Of a stretch of 64,000 nt of DNA, positions 1-11,640 are shown in pieces. The notes under the pieces are model-generated. The model saw only the letters and a program-made list of their open reading frames with translations, ran no database searches and was not told the DNA's origin. Source of the stretch: Scalesia atractyloides. Lineage: Eukaryota; Streptophyta; Magnoliopsida; Asterales; Asteraceae. Position numbers and translations under genes: made by a program. The stretch lies in NCBI GenBank assembly GCA_947069175.1, contig CAMTDV010000018.1:45954869-46018868 (forward strand), written 5' to 3'. Numbering within the stretch: the first letter of the stretch is position 1; the number at the start of each line of letters is the position of its first letter.

Positions 1-1177
1 CTCGCCACTTGGGATTGCAGGTGATGGTTATAAAAAGGTCCGGGTAACCATTCCATTTATAAATAGCCATAGCGTCTAGATAGTTTTGAATCATATATCG
101 CGACCCCCTCTATAAACGAAGATGGATGGAAAATACGTTTTCCGACCTTAGACATATCTTGTTGGCCCTTGCTTCTTAGTTTGCGGATACTCTCGTAAGT
201 GTCGGACCTGAGATCATTTTGCTGAAATCTTATATAGTTAAGTCGCTTGCTCTCAATCATCGTATAAGCATCAACCGAGAACTGTTGGAATAACTGCTGA
301 GAGTTTAGAATCAATGAAAACTAGTTTATACGATCTTGTAGGCGATACACAAAGAACTCTCTCATTGTATAATTCAGACGTTTATTGTTAGTAACACCAA
401 TGACACCCCTATGGGGGATGTCAATTCTGTAACCGTCATCTCCATATGGGAATAAAATCGGATACTGAAGTGCGAGATAGGAAGGATGCAATTAACTTAT
501 TCTTTTCAGTGAGTTTATTTGTGTCTCAACAACAATATCTCTATTCTCAAGAGTGTTAACAATATTTCCAACAATAAGAGCGGCTACCTCGGAGGGAGTA
601 GGTAAGTTATACGTCCGACCATCTTGTTCCTCTTTTCCCAATAAGACGAAGTTTCAAATTAGTATTAGGATTCTCTTGGAAGCAATCTCTAATCATCCTA
701 AAAAATTTTACCAGCACATTGTTGGCTAACAAACATTGCTTTGATAAGTTGTATCAATTTATTATCAGTATCGGCTGAAGAAGTAGATGAAGATGCATCC
801 TCTAAATGGTTGTTTTATAAATTTTTATAGCAAGTATATATAGAAAAAACATATGTAATAACGAAACAATAACCTTTTGCAAAAAAGAATGATGGTCATG
901 GCAGTTACCTAAATATTGATTGCTTGTTTGACAGTTAATTTTCAATATCGTATATGTATAGCTGGCAAAATTTAGGCCTCTCTCTGTTTTCTGCAAAAGA
1001 CTCCCAATTGTATGATAGCTTTCACCACTAGTTCTGTAGCAAAAAGGAGCATTACCTATATTAACAATTTGATCAACCTTACCACCCATTGACGTAAAGA
1101 CAAACATAGAATTGTAATGTTGAATGTTCTTCAGAAAGTACCTGTTTTCATTATCATTAGACGTAAATAGACTTTTT
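1..1177 (-). pseudogene. Helitron Rep protein, middle part (degenerate)
   Basis: On the minus strand this encodes the replication-initiator part of a plant Helitron transposase. In order: YFLKNIQHYNSMFVFTSMGG followed by a Cys/Tyr-rich segment (1185-802), a non-coding gap that fits an intron (about 800), RTYNLPTPSEVAALIVG (about 630-580), YLALQYPILFPYGDDGYR (about 484-410) and QLFQQFSVDAYTMIESKRL into a Ser/Phe-rich block (314-57). This is the usual order of the helicase-like N-terminal domain upstream of the HUH Rep motifs, which would lie left of position 1. Stops and frameshifts separate the blocks, so the gene is dead. The upstream exons are at 59420-60930; a solo LTR split the codon series after the YKS residues. 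Confidence 0.85.
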
Positions 1178-1227
1178 TGTAACAACTCTCCAAAAACACT
1201 CTAGAACGAGCCATAATCGAAGCCCCG

Positions 1228-1737
1228 TGTGACAACTGTGCCTCCAGTTGTCATTATCAAATCCCGAACAAATAATAAGCAATAAAACCTTGTGTTTTAT
1301 TCATTGAATTATGAAATTATCCATAACAATTGCACAATATCAATCCTTGTTCAAAATCGAGCTCCCCAATCTCTGGAAAATTATACGTAAACGTAATCAG
1401 TTAAGCGCAACGTATGTTCTGGAATAGTGACATAAGCTAAACATACCCTAAATATCCTTTACATAACTTAGAAATAAGTTTTGAAGGGTTTGGTATGTCA
1501 AAAACAAGCTCATTCGATCAGAGGGATTATTTACGACAAACTATGAAAGTCTGCTGATTCTCGTAGTGACGCACACTCCGGAACAACGAGACAAGCTTAA
1601 CATACCTTAAATACCCTTCACATAACTTAGAAATAAGTTTTGAGGGCTTCGGTATGGCAAAAACACACTTTTGTAACTTCAGGGGATATTTTGCAAATGT
1701 TACGAAACTATGCTAATTCGCGCATTTCCTTGATACG
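1228..1737 (+). repeat. LTR1 of the gag-only Gypsy element, first part
   Basis: It matches the first part of LTR2 (from 38224) and LTR3 (from 45256), including the TGTGACAACTGTGCC start and the stretch ending CTTGATACG. At ATACG (1733-1737) the match stops because the Athila-like element is inserted; the LTR resumes after the second ATACG copy at 37342-37346. No ORF. Confidence 0.9.
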
Positions 1738-2694
1738 TGTTAAAAGTTTGCTAATAAGTGATTAATTAAGCTTCTTTTTGAAAATATCTTAACTAACCAA
1801 ATACTAATCTTCCAAGACAATTAACTATAATCAAGAATCCAATATCAACAAAACAAGGTTGCAAACTAATCATCAAAGATTAACATAAAAAGTGCTAAGT
1901 GTCATTAAAACATAATTAACATACTAATGGTTGTTCATGAAGCAAGTAAACAATGTGTTGTTGCCATTAGGCTACAATAATCATAGTAACATCATCTCAA
2001 TGCGTGTATCTAAGATCAAAATACATGTTAAGAACAAGAAATCAAACCATAAACAAGCAAGGATTGATGGATTGGATGCTAGATAGGCTTCTTGCAACTT
2101 TGAGGCTTCAAACCGTCCTCTCCAGACTGCTCTCGGACCCTAGAATCGCCCAGAAGTTGGGAAAATTGCCCAATGTCTCGATCAGTAGCTTCTGCCCTGT
2201 TTTATAGCGTTTTTTAATTGTCACGGTCGTGCAAGATCTGCACGTCCGTGCACTATTCCTGCAATCTGGTGACGTCAGCTTATCCATAACAGTGATTTAA
2301 AATGGCACGGTCGTGCATGTCCAATGATCAGGCAGTGGTTCTCGGTGAAATGGCTTGGCACAGTCGGGCCAAGTGATGCACGGTCGTGCATCTCCGGCGA
2401 AATGGATTGCACGGTTGGCTGCACTGCTCCTGCGGTCTTCTGTCTCGCATACGCACGGTCGTGCCATATACGGCATGGCCATGCCAACTGATCTGCAGCT
2501 TAACAAAATCTTCGTAACTTCGCCATTTCTCTCGGAAAATCCATTTTTTCTTCATCCTTCGTTCCAATACGCTGTTTTGGGCCTGTAAACCAAAACACAC
2601 CTGATTAAGTACCAAAACCGAGGATTTATGACCGAAAACGCGTAAAACGAGGGTAAAACAGGGGACTAAAATGTGTATATTTTAACATATATCA
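1738..2694 (-). repeat. Athila 3' LTR, shortened at its outer end
   Basis: It is nearly identical to 36382-37341 of the 5' LTR and ends in the same ACATATATCA. The 5' LTR has about 835 additional bases (35544-36381) that are absent here: only the terminal TG remains before TTAAAAGTTTGC. The target duplication ATACG directly abuts this TG, so the missing block lies just inside the terminus. It contains the palindrome cluster and TATA box described at 2200-2470. Confidence 0.9.
2200..2470 (-). promoter_or_regulatory. Athila LTR core promoter with CACGGTCGTG quasi-palindromes
   Basis: The minus strand has TATAAAA at 2206-2200. Directly upstream (higher coordinates) are quasi-palindromes of the type TGGCACGGTCGTGCCA at about 2221, 2239, 2304, 2355, 2378 and 2453-2487, some with one or two changes. 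The closest lies about 15 bp from the TATA box. The same arrangement occurs in the other LTR at 36843-37135. A promoter role is inferred from position; the palindromes themselves are read directly. Confidence 0.6.
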
Positions 2695-2734
2695 AACTTC
2701 CCCGCCCTTGAACTTTGCTTGTCCTCAAGCAAAC
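2695..2734 (-). other. Athila polypurine tract and conserved 3' motif
   Basis: Inside the 3' LTR the minus strand reads GGGCGGGGAAGTT, a polypurine tract that would prime plus-strand DNA synthesis. Next to it (2714-2734) is GTTTGCTTGAGGACAAGCAA, a short sequence commonly found near the 3' end of Athila/Tat elements; it is itself partly palindromic. Confidence 0.75.
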
Positions 2735-4275
2735 TAAGATAAAAACAAAGTTTTTGATGAAATAAAATAATTTACAATTACGTAACTACTATACATGCGA
2801 AATGGTTAGCAGTTTTCTTTCGAAAGATATCTTCAAACAATTTAAACCAAACAAGGACATTTAAATATATGTAAAGATAAACCAAAAGCCGCGATTCCAC
2901 TTCCGATTGACTTAGCATGCTAATCTTCGCACATCTCACAAGGTTCACACACACTCGACTATATTTGTGAAACATACATACAATGTGTATGTGTAAACAC
3001 TCGATGCTTAGACAATGAAATGTGTAATAGCATAAGCTTGTCAAAAGATCTCATCTCTACCATCTATCATGCGCAAAAGTGTAAATCAAGAGGTCTTCAC
3101 GGGTTGTAACGAGAGGCTAGGGTGAGGGGTGTGGAATGGACATTTACAAGTGACTAAATGATTAAAACTCGTCAGTCACCTTTAATAAGCAAAAATAAAA
3201 GGGAACTATACATATATAACACATAATTAATAATCTACATAACATTGAGCTAATCGTCGATATCTACTCTTTTGGTGCTAAAAATCGCTCAAATTCCGTT
3301 TCGTCTTCCCCCAATTTTGGGGTATTTTATTTTCTGATTTTTCTAGATTTTTTTTTTGCAAACTAATAAGCAACTATTTACAACAAATTCTAGTTAAATG
3401 GTGACCTTAATCGAGTTTTAACACTAAGGTTTAAAAAAGAAAAAGGCTAATTTGGCTAAGTGGTTTACTTGGTTTGGTTAAAGAAAGAAAAATACGGGAA
3501 GGCTCAACATGGTTAATCCTAATGGATGATATGGGGTTTTGGGGATAACACACAAACGAAAAAAGGCTACAACAAAGGGTTCTCTAGGTGCCTCTATCAT
3601 TTCTACACATTCTTACATGTTTATGGTCTCGACAAGCATGCTTAAGACAAGTTCTAAATTACACAAGACATCCGGCTCACTCTAATCTGAAACTAACAAT
3701 CATATAACAAATATAAGGCTCAAAATAATGCTCACATAATAGAGGGAATGGGTAAAAGTGCAAAAATAAACATGTAACCTTTTCTTTGTTTTTCGCGTTT
3801 TTTATTATCTTTTTCAAAGTTTATTCGGCTTGTTAATTTTTATTGTATCTGATCCTTTCTGAAAATACAGCCAATAGGTTTATTTTAAATAAAAACAGTG
3901 TTTTTTTTCTTTTTTTACAAGGACAAACAAAGTTACACTATCAAAACCCCTCCCCACACTTGAACTTCGAATTGTCCCTAATGCGAGGCCCAAAGTAAAG
4001 AGAAGGAATGTACTACTCCCCTATAAAGGATGAATATGGATGTCGAGCTCCCGATATCGCCTTTATCACTGCTCCTTGTTATGTGTTTGTAAACCTGCAT
4101 AAACGTCACTACACGACACAACACAAGGCAGTACAACTGATTGCAAAAATGAAAACATAATATAAATAATAATACTAGGCATCCCTAAATTACAAGAAAT
4201 AAAATGTCTGAAAATAAGACAATAATTTCTGAGGGTGTTTAAGTACTAGCAATATGACACCCAAAACAAACATAA
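2735..4275 (-). other. Athila 3' non-coding spacer
   Basis: No credible coding region. AT-rich, with poly-T runs near 3340-3360 and 3900-3917. A second purine tract, AGTGTGGGGAGGGG on the minus strand (about 3947-3960), lies next to a sequence reminiscent of the 2714-2734 motif (TTGAACTTCGAATTGTCC). A similar purine tract recurs at 21546-21558. These look like extra polypurine tracts of the kind seen in Athila/Tat elements. Confidence 0.5.
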
Positions 4276-5483
4276 CTAATAAAAACAGTAAAAACCACCA
4301 AGTACGCCAACCCCCGAACTACTCATCCTCATCATCATCATGGCGAGTTCCAGATGAACCCGCCCCTCCACCTGGCTGGTTCCCAAAGGGGAACTGCGGG
4401 GGTTCACCGAAGTAGTTCGGAAAGGCATCATGAAGACCACTGAAAATGTAGGAGAATCCTGCTTGCATCTCTTGGCGCATAAAATCCTGATTAACCTACA
4501 TTTGTTGAAACTGTCGATAGAACTCAGGATAAGGTGGGATGTCATGTGGCCAATCATATGGCTGATACTGTGACCCTCATCATGCACCAGCATGTCATGC
4601 ATGACAGCATCATCTCCCTCATCATCTGGTACTGGCGGCAATGGATCCCAAATCTCGTTGTTTAACCCTTTGAGTCTCAACCCATTTTCAGTGTCCACCG
4701 CTATACCTACAGCCTTCAAAGAACGGACGTCCATCGCGTACCCCCATCAACCAAAGTATGCCAGGCAACCACATCAGGCGTCATAATCCATATCGCGTAG
4801 GCGTGTTGGGTGACATATTCACCCCCGTGAATCTCACTGCTGGGGGTTGTCCCCGAACTCTTGATAAAGAACTCTGCCAAGCGGGCCGCGAGGTTAATGT
4901 GAACCCCTTCTGTGAGCGCATATAAGTAAATGACATCTAGTGTTGGACAGTTTCCTCCACTGTCCATGCGTCCCGCAGCGATGTGACTGATGATGTGGTG
5001 TACCGCCCGTAGAAGTGGGTCCCTAATCCATGATGCTTTCGATGAGCGTGGCACGTAGGGCGGGCCGTCGGCTATCCTAGCCCAGAATGCAGCCCGCTGT
5101 TGATTACTAGTGTAAATTCCAAGCTGTCGACCTAGCCGGGCTACCGTCCAATTATGCCACTGCCCACCCAACCGGAAGTTAATTCTTTTTCTTGTTTAGA
5201 ATTCCGGGTTCCGACTCGCCTTAGGTTTTTCATAGCTGTAAGTGGCGAAAAACTCCAAGGTGAGCTCCCTATAAACCGGTCGGTTAATGTTAAGTAGCCG
5301 GGCGAAGGGAATTGAGAGCATGTTTTGCAGCCTCTCTGATTGATTTAACTCCTCCATCACGTCCCAACTCAGACGTTTAGGCGTGCCGAATTAACCCCTA
5401 CGCTGCCACATTTCGTTCAAGGCGGTGAGGTACGGTTGGTTCTTCGGATCGTTTTGGTCAAAGTGAAGGAATGGGTGATTCAT
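4276..5483 (-). pseudogene. Athila env-like 3' ORF, broken
   Basis: The minus-strand reading starts at ATG 5483 (MNHPFLHFDQNDPKNQ), passes a stop near 5390 and another near 5199, and continues with RLGGQWHNWTVARLGRQLGI, then SSKASWIRDPLLRAVHHIIS and YLYALTEGVHINLAARLAEF. A frameshift near 4720 joins it to an Asp/Glu-rich segment and a low-complexity tail. This is the position and general pattern of the long extra ORF (often called env-like, function unproven) between integrase and the 3' LTR of Athila elements. I see no convincing transmembrane segment, so an envelope role is not supported here. It lies downstream of palindrome clusters that could form its promoter (5585-6340). Confidence 0.65.
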
Positions 5484-6373
5484 ATGCACAGGAAAACCCG
5501 GTCAGAAACACATATGACAAAAATTCTACAAACCGAACAGCCTACGTCACTGTTGCGAACATTATGTAAAAACTTATCTGGGCAATCGGCACGGTCTTGC
5601 CAAAAATGGCACGGTTGTGCAACCAGATGGCACCACCGTGCACAAGGTGGTGCAGCCCAAAATCTAGCAACGACTCGGAACCGCAACGTCGTGCCAACGA
5701 CGGCACGGTCGTGCGTCACAGAAAAACAAGCAGCAGATCAAGAACAACTTAGTCGGCACTATCGTGCCAATGACGGCATTGCCATGCCAAATTCTGCACA
5801 ACAACTATCAGCGCCAATCACCAAATTGAACCAGTTTCTTTCAAATCTAGCAAGTTTTTGGGTGATTGAGGAGTAGAAATCCGACTATTGTTCAAGATTC
5901 ACGTGATTTCTTCAAGGGTTAGGGTTTCATTTGTATTTATGAAGAGAACCCCAAAATTCCTTGAAGAAATCAGAAACCCTAAGTGAAAAAGTGGAAAAGG
6001 AACATGGAATCTATGATTTAAACATACCTTGATGGAAGATTCGAGTAGATCTTGCGAAAAATGGAAGGATTTTTTGGGGGAAACCGGGTTTGGAACGGGG
6101 GTGCGTCTAGGGTTAAGAGTTGTGGGATGTTATGTGCAGAAACATTCCTTAAATACCCCCATGAAAAACTGTTCACGTAAATCGGCACGGTCGTGCGCCT
6201 GGTGGCACGGTCGTGCGTTATCGAGATTGCTAGCTGATCAGACCAAGTCCTCGGATGCCACAGTAGTGCAGATCCCAGTGCTGACTTGGTTTGGCACGGT
6301 CGTGCCAAAAGTGGCACGGCCGTGCGTGTTCTGCTGATCAGTGTTTTGTTCACAGAACCCATTTTCGGGGACT
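5484..6373 (-). promoter_or_regulatory. Leader of the Athila 3' ORF: two palindrome clusters and TATA-like boxes
   Basis: There is no coding sequence. One cluster of GGCACGGTCGTGCC-type palindromes lies at about 6184-6330 (four copies, two back to back) and another at about 5585-5790 (five or six copies, several degenerate). Between them the minus strand has TATTTAAGG (6155-6147), about 30 bp downstream of the first cluster, CATAAATA near 5940, and AAACCCTAA-type leader sequence near 5920 and 5975. The order cluster, TATA, leader, ORF resembles this element's LTR promoter. Promoter activity is an inference. Confidence 0.45.
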
Positions 6374-6378
6374 GTTTC

Positions 6379-6778
6379 TGTAGGACCGATCCTCGATGCT
6401 AAGGAACCTAAATTTGATATCTAATGTCCATAATAGCATAAATATGACATCGTGTTTACCAATAGACAAGATTTAATCAGTTAATCGTCAGTTTTATTGA
6501 TCAAACGTTATGGTTACAAACTGACAGAGCTTCCCCTCCAAAATGCCAAAGTTACAAATGAGGAACTCAAGCTAGGTATATATAGGCAAACAAGTTCGGT
6601 CATGAGATACCTAAGTTCGCCCGAACTTGCCTTAGCAAGTTCGGCCGAACTTGGCTATACATGATAACATGGGCGAACTTGGCCTTCTACTACATAAATA
6701 CATCATTCACCTAGCCTATTTAGCTCTATACAATACAGACTCGATATAAGACTAAGACATAGACATTATGCACCAACA
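6379..6778 (-). repeat. Copia 3' LTR (400 bp)
   Basis: It is paired with 20943-21318. By eye I count about 21 substitutions over about 376 aligned bases and one 24-25 bp deletion in the partner that removes a palindrome copy. On the minus strand TATATATA is at 6584-6577, and immediately upstream are AAGTTCG-type palindromes at about 6590, 6611-6628, 6636-6655 and 6665-6680. Confidence 0.95.
6577..6680 (-). promoter_or_regulatory. Copia LTR promoter: TATA box and AAGTTCG palindromes
   Basis: The minus strand has TATATATA at 6584-6577. Within the next 100 bases upstream lie two full quasi-palindromes (AAGTTCGCCCGAACTT and CAAGTTCGGCCGAACTTG) and two half sites. The other LTR has the same layout with TATAAATA near 21146-21138 and one palindrome fewer. 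Confidence 0.6.
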
Positions 6779-6791
6779 GACTCCCCCTTGG
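6779..6791 (-). other. Copia polypurine tract
   Basis: The minus strand reads CCAAGGGGGAGTC directly before the 3' LTR, the expected plus-strand primer. Confidence 0.85.
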
Positions 6792-6881
6792 ATATCGTCT
6801 TCGTCTTGTATCAGTCTTCAAAACTCTGTCTTAATATAAAAGTTAACGCACACGACCGAAGAAGTTCTTGAAGGGCTTCCT

Positions 6882-9800
6882 TCATCGTTCTTGCTTTGGA
6901 TCAGGCGTTTGATCAGTTGGCGGTGGCGTTTTAAAATTAGCCATTCTTAGAGAACTTTGCCTTACCGCTTTTTCCATTCTTCCTTTAATCGCCTCATTTC
7001 TTTTTTCCTCCTTTAAAAACTCAACTCTTTCTAACTCTCTCCACTTCGTTTGCCACATTTTTCCAGAATTTACTTCGCGCGCATAGCAAACATTCACAAC
7101 TTTCTGAAACTGCATAGCTTGTACCTTTTCACGTTCTTCAAAAACTATCTTGTTGTAGAACAAGGTTTTGATATCTTCTCTCGAGCAGTTCACAAGCCAC
7201 ATAGGATCTAGAATCCTTATCGTCCTCCTTAAACCCCTCATGCCCTGATAACCCATCACCTCAACACTTTCCTTTGATATATCCAAGTGTTCTTCAAACT
7301 TCATAACAATAACCGCTTCACAAGTAGCTGGATCTATTTGCCACCATTTGAACAAAGGATAGAAGTTTTGTTCAATCAGCATAAGTGGCATATTTCTCAT
7401 GGCTCTTGGACGTTTCAGAATTAACGTTATGTCCTTTTCTCCCGTTTTCTTGTTTGTCTTGATTCTGCGGCTAGGAATAAAAGGCTTCCAGTAGTTGAAT
7501 CCTTTCATCGCTTCATACTTGATCATTTTCCATGATAACTGATCATCCACCTTCATGTGGTATGTAACGTTCACAGTTTGTACCAACTCTTCCACATCTC
7601 AATACGGTAATGTCTTGAAATCATCAAGGTATTTGAAGTATTGCACTCCAACCTCCCTTTTGATTGCATATACGTTAAGCTCTTTAAACCATCCCCAACT
7701 CAATATATCCCCCAAAGAAACATCTTTTTCTCTGGTAAAGAATGCTAGAGGACGTCTAAACTTGCGTTCGCGTGGCATTTCTTTAACCAGGACTTCCTTG
7801 CTTGAGCTATTTCTTCTTTGGTCATGGGTTTAGGAACTTTACCCTCTCGAATTGATTCAGCAATTGTTTCCTTCAACATATCTTCGTCTAACTACTTGTA
7901 CATTTCCTCAAACGTAGGAAAACTTTCTGAATTAGAACCAATGTACTTCGCTTTCTGATCTATTTCATCATCTGAAGACCAATCTTCCACAATTACTCGA
8001 TTGTATTCGTCACCTTTAAATTGTCTTTGATACTGATAATCATTTGGTTCAAATGTGTTAACATTTAAAACTTCCTCGAAATCAAACTCTAAGCTTTCAG
8101 CTTCAACTTCAACTAATCTCGCAAGATCTTCTTTCGAATAGTTATGCACGTACTCCCCTTCTTCCACATTATGTTCTAACATCAACATTAACGGCTTCAT
8201 GGGTACTGCAGTAATAGGCTTAGCAGATCGATCAACATCTGTCCCATCAATATCATCTAAAGGCTCTTTCTCTCCTGACTCCCCCTGACTTTTATCTTCC
8301 ATTTTATTTGACTCGTCATCCATAAGTGAAGTAAAGTCAAAATCTTCAGAGACTTTCGCTTCAGTGATCTTTATACTTGTACCACCCTGATCAAAATCAT
8401 CACCACCTTGATCGTCATCATCATCATCATCATCACCAACATTCCAATCCTCATAACCTCCTTCCTCTTCATCCTCTTTATCATCTTTCTCAGCTTCTTC
8501 ATCGTCTTTTTCTTCAGAAGCAGTAATAGGATCAGAAGGCTTGACAGATTCGTCAACCTTTGGAATATCAGACTCAGAAGCTAGAATCACATCATCAATA
8601 GACTTCTCTGCAGCTACAGAAGAAGTAGGTGCTTCACCTTCAACATTCTTTCCTTTACCGCTCGCAGCTAAATCTTTCTCAGAGCGTTTTTTAGCTTCCT
8701 GTTGATCTAGACGATCATATTCTTTGATGAAGTCGATACCCAGTGCATTAGATAACACTTTCTGCATCCTAGAGAATCTTCGATCATTTAGGGCTTGAAT
8801 TGACTTTAACTCTAAAATTTTTGTCTGCATCTTCTCATTCGCATCTTGCAGACTTTCGATCAATGCTTTAAGATATTCACGCTCATTCTCTAACACCTTA
8901 ACCTTATCATCCAAAATCTCTTTCTCAACCGAACTTTGATTCATCTTCTGAATAAGCTCTACTTTCTCAACTTCATTCTGTGCCACTTTGTCTTCTAGTG
9001 CTTTGACACGCTTTTCCAGAAGTTCAACGTCAGTCTCTGGAAAGAAATCGTTTAGATCCTGCAGACGTATCGGATCGCTATGCATATCACCAAAAATATT
9101 AGGCTCTCTTGGAGTCTTTGGTGCTGACTTTGGTGTTGCAGCTTTTGGTGTTGACTTCCTTGGAGTAGAAATTTCAGGAACAGAAGTCATTGGAGCAACA
9201 GGCGATTGAATAATCGGTAATTCCACAAAACTAGACGCAAGAGGTTCTTGTGTAGCTCCTGGCCTTTCAGATTCCGATGCAACAATCACAGGAGGTTCTT
9301 GTGTGACTCCTGGACGTTCAGCTTCACTTATATCAACAACAGGAGGTTCTTGTGTAGGAGGTTCTTGTGTAACTCCTTTCTCCTATGCGCCAGAAGGTTC
9401 TCGTGTCACTCCTGCGCTTTTCAAAGATTTTTATACCTTTTGCTTACAGCCTTTTGCTCTTTTTTTATTTCTCTTTCCTTTAGTCTGAGGAGACCCTGTA
9501 GTCTTTGCCGACGAAAGAGTTGCAGACTTAACCCGTTTAGATTTCTTCTTGGGTCTTTCCTTATCAGACTCTTTTTTCCTGATTCGGATCGAAATCAGCA
9601 TCCACCTCTCTTTCTTTCTCGGCTCTAATCTCAGCCTCAGTCTTTTCTGGCTCTTTCACGGGAATTTCTTCATCATAATCATCTTCTTTTTCAGAATAGC
9701 AGCATCTTCTTGAGTCGTTTTCACAGTCTCTTGACTCTCAACAACAACTGCAGCATTTGATCCAGCAACTGCTTCAACATTCTCTGGTTCATCTTCGTCG

Positions 9801-10776
9801 ACAAGCATAGCTTCGACTTTCTTCGCAGCACGTTTCTTTTTAGGCTTATCAGTTTCTGCCTTTAAGAACCATTCGCTCCTTGCCTTTGGTTTGAATTCCT
9901 TAAACCACTCCTTTTCAGCATTAAGCTCTTTCTCATCGTCGCTAGCATTTTTCCTCCATTTATTTTCTGGCGGCGCAATATTAGTTTGGATCTTTGATAG
10001 CCCCGAAAACTGGGTTTGCAACAGGAGCTGAAGCTTGCTTTTGAAACTTTATGAGCTTCTTCACTGTGGTCTCATCAAGATGGACTAGATAAAGCACATC
10101 TTTTGGATCCCGTTCTATATTCATGTACTTCTCGTCAATCAACATTTGAACAAATCTCAGATATAAGATAGCCTTGAATCTTCCATGTTCTTTGTCATGT
10201 GCGTGAAAACTAATTTAGAATAAGCGCCGTTGCCATGCAAGCTAAATAATCTTGGACATCGTCTAAACCGGCCTTGCGATGACTAAATGTATGAATTATG
10301 GCGTGCATTAGGAGTTTGTAGGGATTTGGCACTTCCCCTTTCTTCAGCGTCGGCTTGTTCATGCTCCCCTTATATCCAATACGGAAGAAACAACCACGAA
10401 CCATCTTTTCGTCGAGGTAAACTGGATCGTCTTTGTTTTCGTTGAATTGCAGAATCCGTCGAATATCATCTTCATTCACAGTAATCGGTTTGACTTCATT
10501 GCCAACTTGCACAGTTGAAGTGATCGTCTTCTCATCTTCACTTAAACTTGCGTTCATCCAGAAATGAAAAATATGAGATCTATATAACACTGTGCGCTCT
10601 GTAATAGCCCGATGTATAGGGCTTTCTTCCAAAAACTTCAATATATTGTCGTATTCCTTCAAAGACGGACAGATCGATTTGTCGAGCATAATAAAGGTGT
10701 TGTGTGTCTTAGAAATTCCACTGAGACTATACGCTCTGGAACTTGTGCCTGAAAAACAACGCAAAACAATTAGCAC
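6882..10776 (-). pseudogene. Copia 3' extra ORF (SIRE env-like position), about 1,250 codons, broken
   Basis: Collinear minus-strand segments form one long damaged ORF: 10776-10210 (start near MLDKSICPSLKEYDNILKFL; a globular part with DDIRRILQF and LDDVQDYLACMATALI), 10021-9656 (Lys/Glu-rich), 9289-7892 (heptads at residues about 80-150, then an Asp/Glu-rich region with a run of eight Asp), a bridge at 7890-7600, and 7595-6882 (basic, Trp-rich, with RPRAMRNMPLMLIEQNFYPL and DPMWLVNC). Frameshifts or stops lie near 10200, 9650, 9290-9450, 7760 and 7600. It sits where SIRE-type elements carry their envelope-like ORF, but I see no signal peptide or membrane span; the coiled coil and acidic region suggest a nuclear or structural protein. 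Palindromes lie just upstream (10801-11640). Confidence 0.6.
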
Positions 10777-10800
10777 GCTTATCGAGAAAAGTCACAAAAA

Positions 10801-11640
10801 GTTTTCTAACACTTTTATCAAGTTCGGGCGAACTTGATATATGTGTTAAACATTCTGTTTTGTTCAAGTTCTCCCTTAATACATGTTCAAATATCAAAGT
10901 ATAAGTTCGGGCGAACTTACATATAACCAAGTTTCAATATTTCACTTTATAAGTTCGAGCGAACTTATATCAACAACATTCAAATTTTCAGAACAACCCA
11001 AGTTCGGTCGAAGATGTAGTAGGATCTTTTTATTCAGTTTGTTAACAAGTCGATTATACAAGTTCGGACGAACTTGACAACAAGTTCGGCCGAACTTGTC
11101 GTCGGCCGAACTTGTCATCTTCTCCAAACCTAATGACTGTTAACATGCCATTTATCCATTTCAGTTCAATCAAACACAATTACACGGTCGATTTTAAGTG
11201 TAGATAACAATTTTAAGTTCAATTTTGTTCACAAACACCTAGATCTACCAATTTTAAGAATTTCAGATCTTGTTTCGTTCATTATCGGTCCAAACACGGT
11301 TCAAAGGTCATATCAATACCTCTGCCATTGATTGTGGTGTACAAATCACCAAAACCAATTGAATTCGGGCCGCGTAACAGTATGAAATTGCCAAAATCAC
11401 TAAATCGCTCTCAATCGTTTAAGTTCGCTCAGAGATGATGAAGGTTGTTGAATGAGTTCGGCCGAACTTGATTGGTATTTATACAAGTCAAGTTCGGGCG
11501 AACTTGTTAAGCCCAACAAACAATCCCAACTAAGTTCGAGCGGACTTAGCCTTTAATTAACACAGCTATCTGCAAGTTCGGTCGAACTTGCTGTTTGTTA
11601 ATACTTGATATTGTTTAGCAAGTTCGGCTGTACTTGCCAA
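10801..11640 (-). repeat. Cluster of AAGTTCG quasi-palindromes upstream of the Copia 3' ORF
   Basis: Eleven or more copies of CAAGTTCG-NN-CGAACTTG lie at about 10818, 10902, 10951, 10998 (right arm lost), 11058, 11079, 11103 (half), 11456, 11490, 11531, 11574 and 11620. The centre varies (GG, GT, GA, AG, GC) while the arms are mostly kept. The cluster ends 25 bases before the ORF at 10776. Spacing is irregular, so this is not a simple tandem repeat. Confidence 0.85.

Noticed and set aside
2275..2615. Overlapping open frames on both strands in the Athila LTR
   Set aside because: They run over the CACGGTCGTG palindromes, which read open in several frames; no family motif and not conserved in the other LTR.
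4276..5483. Possible host gene
   Set aside because: It lies between integrase and 3' LTR of the Athila element on the same strand, has the pattern of Athila 3' ORFs and contains stops.
8371..8556. Met/Lys-rich open frame
   Set aside because: Alternative frame of the Asp/Glu-rich run in the Copia 3' ORF.
10801..11640. Regularly recurring palindromes considered as a CRISPR-like array
   Set aside because: Spacing is irregular (20 to over 300 bp), the context is a plant retrotransposon, and there are no associated genes.
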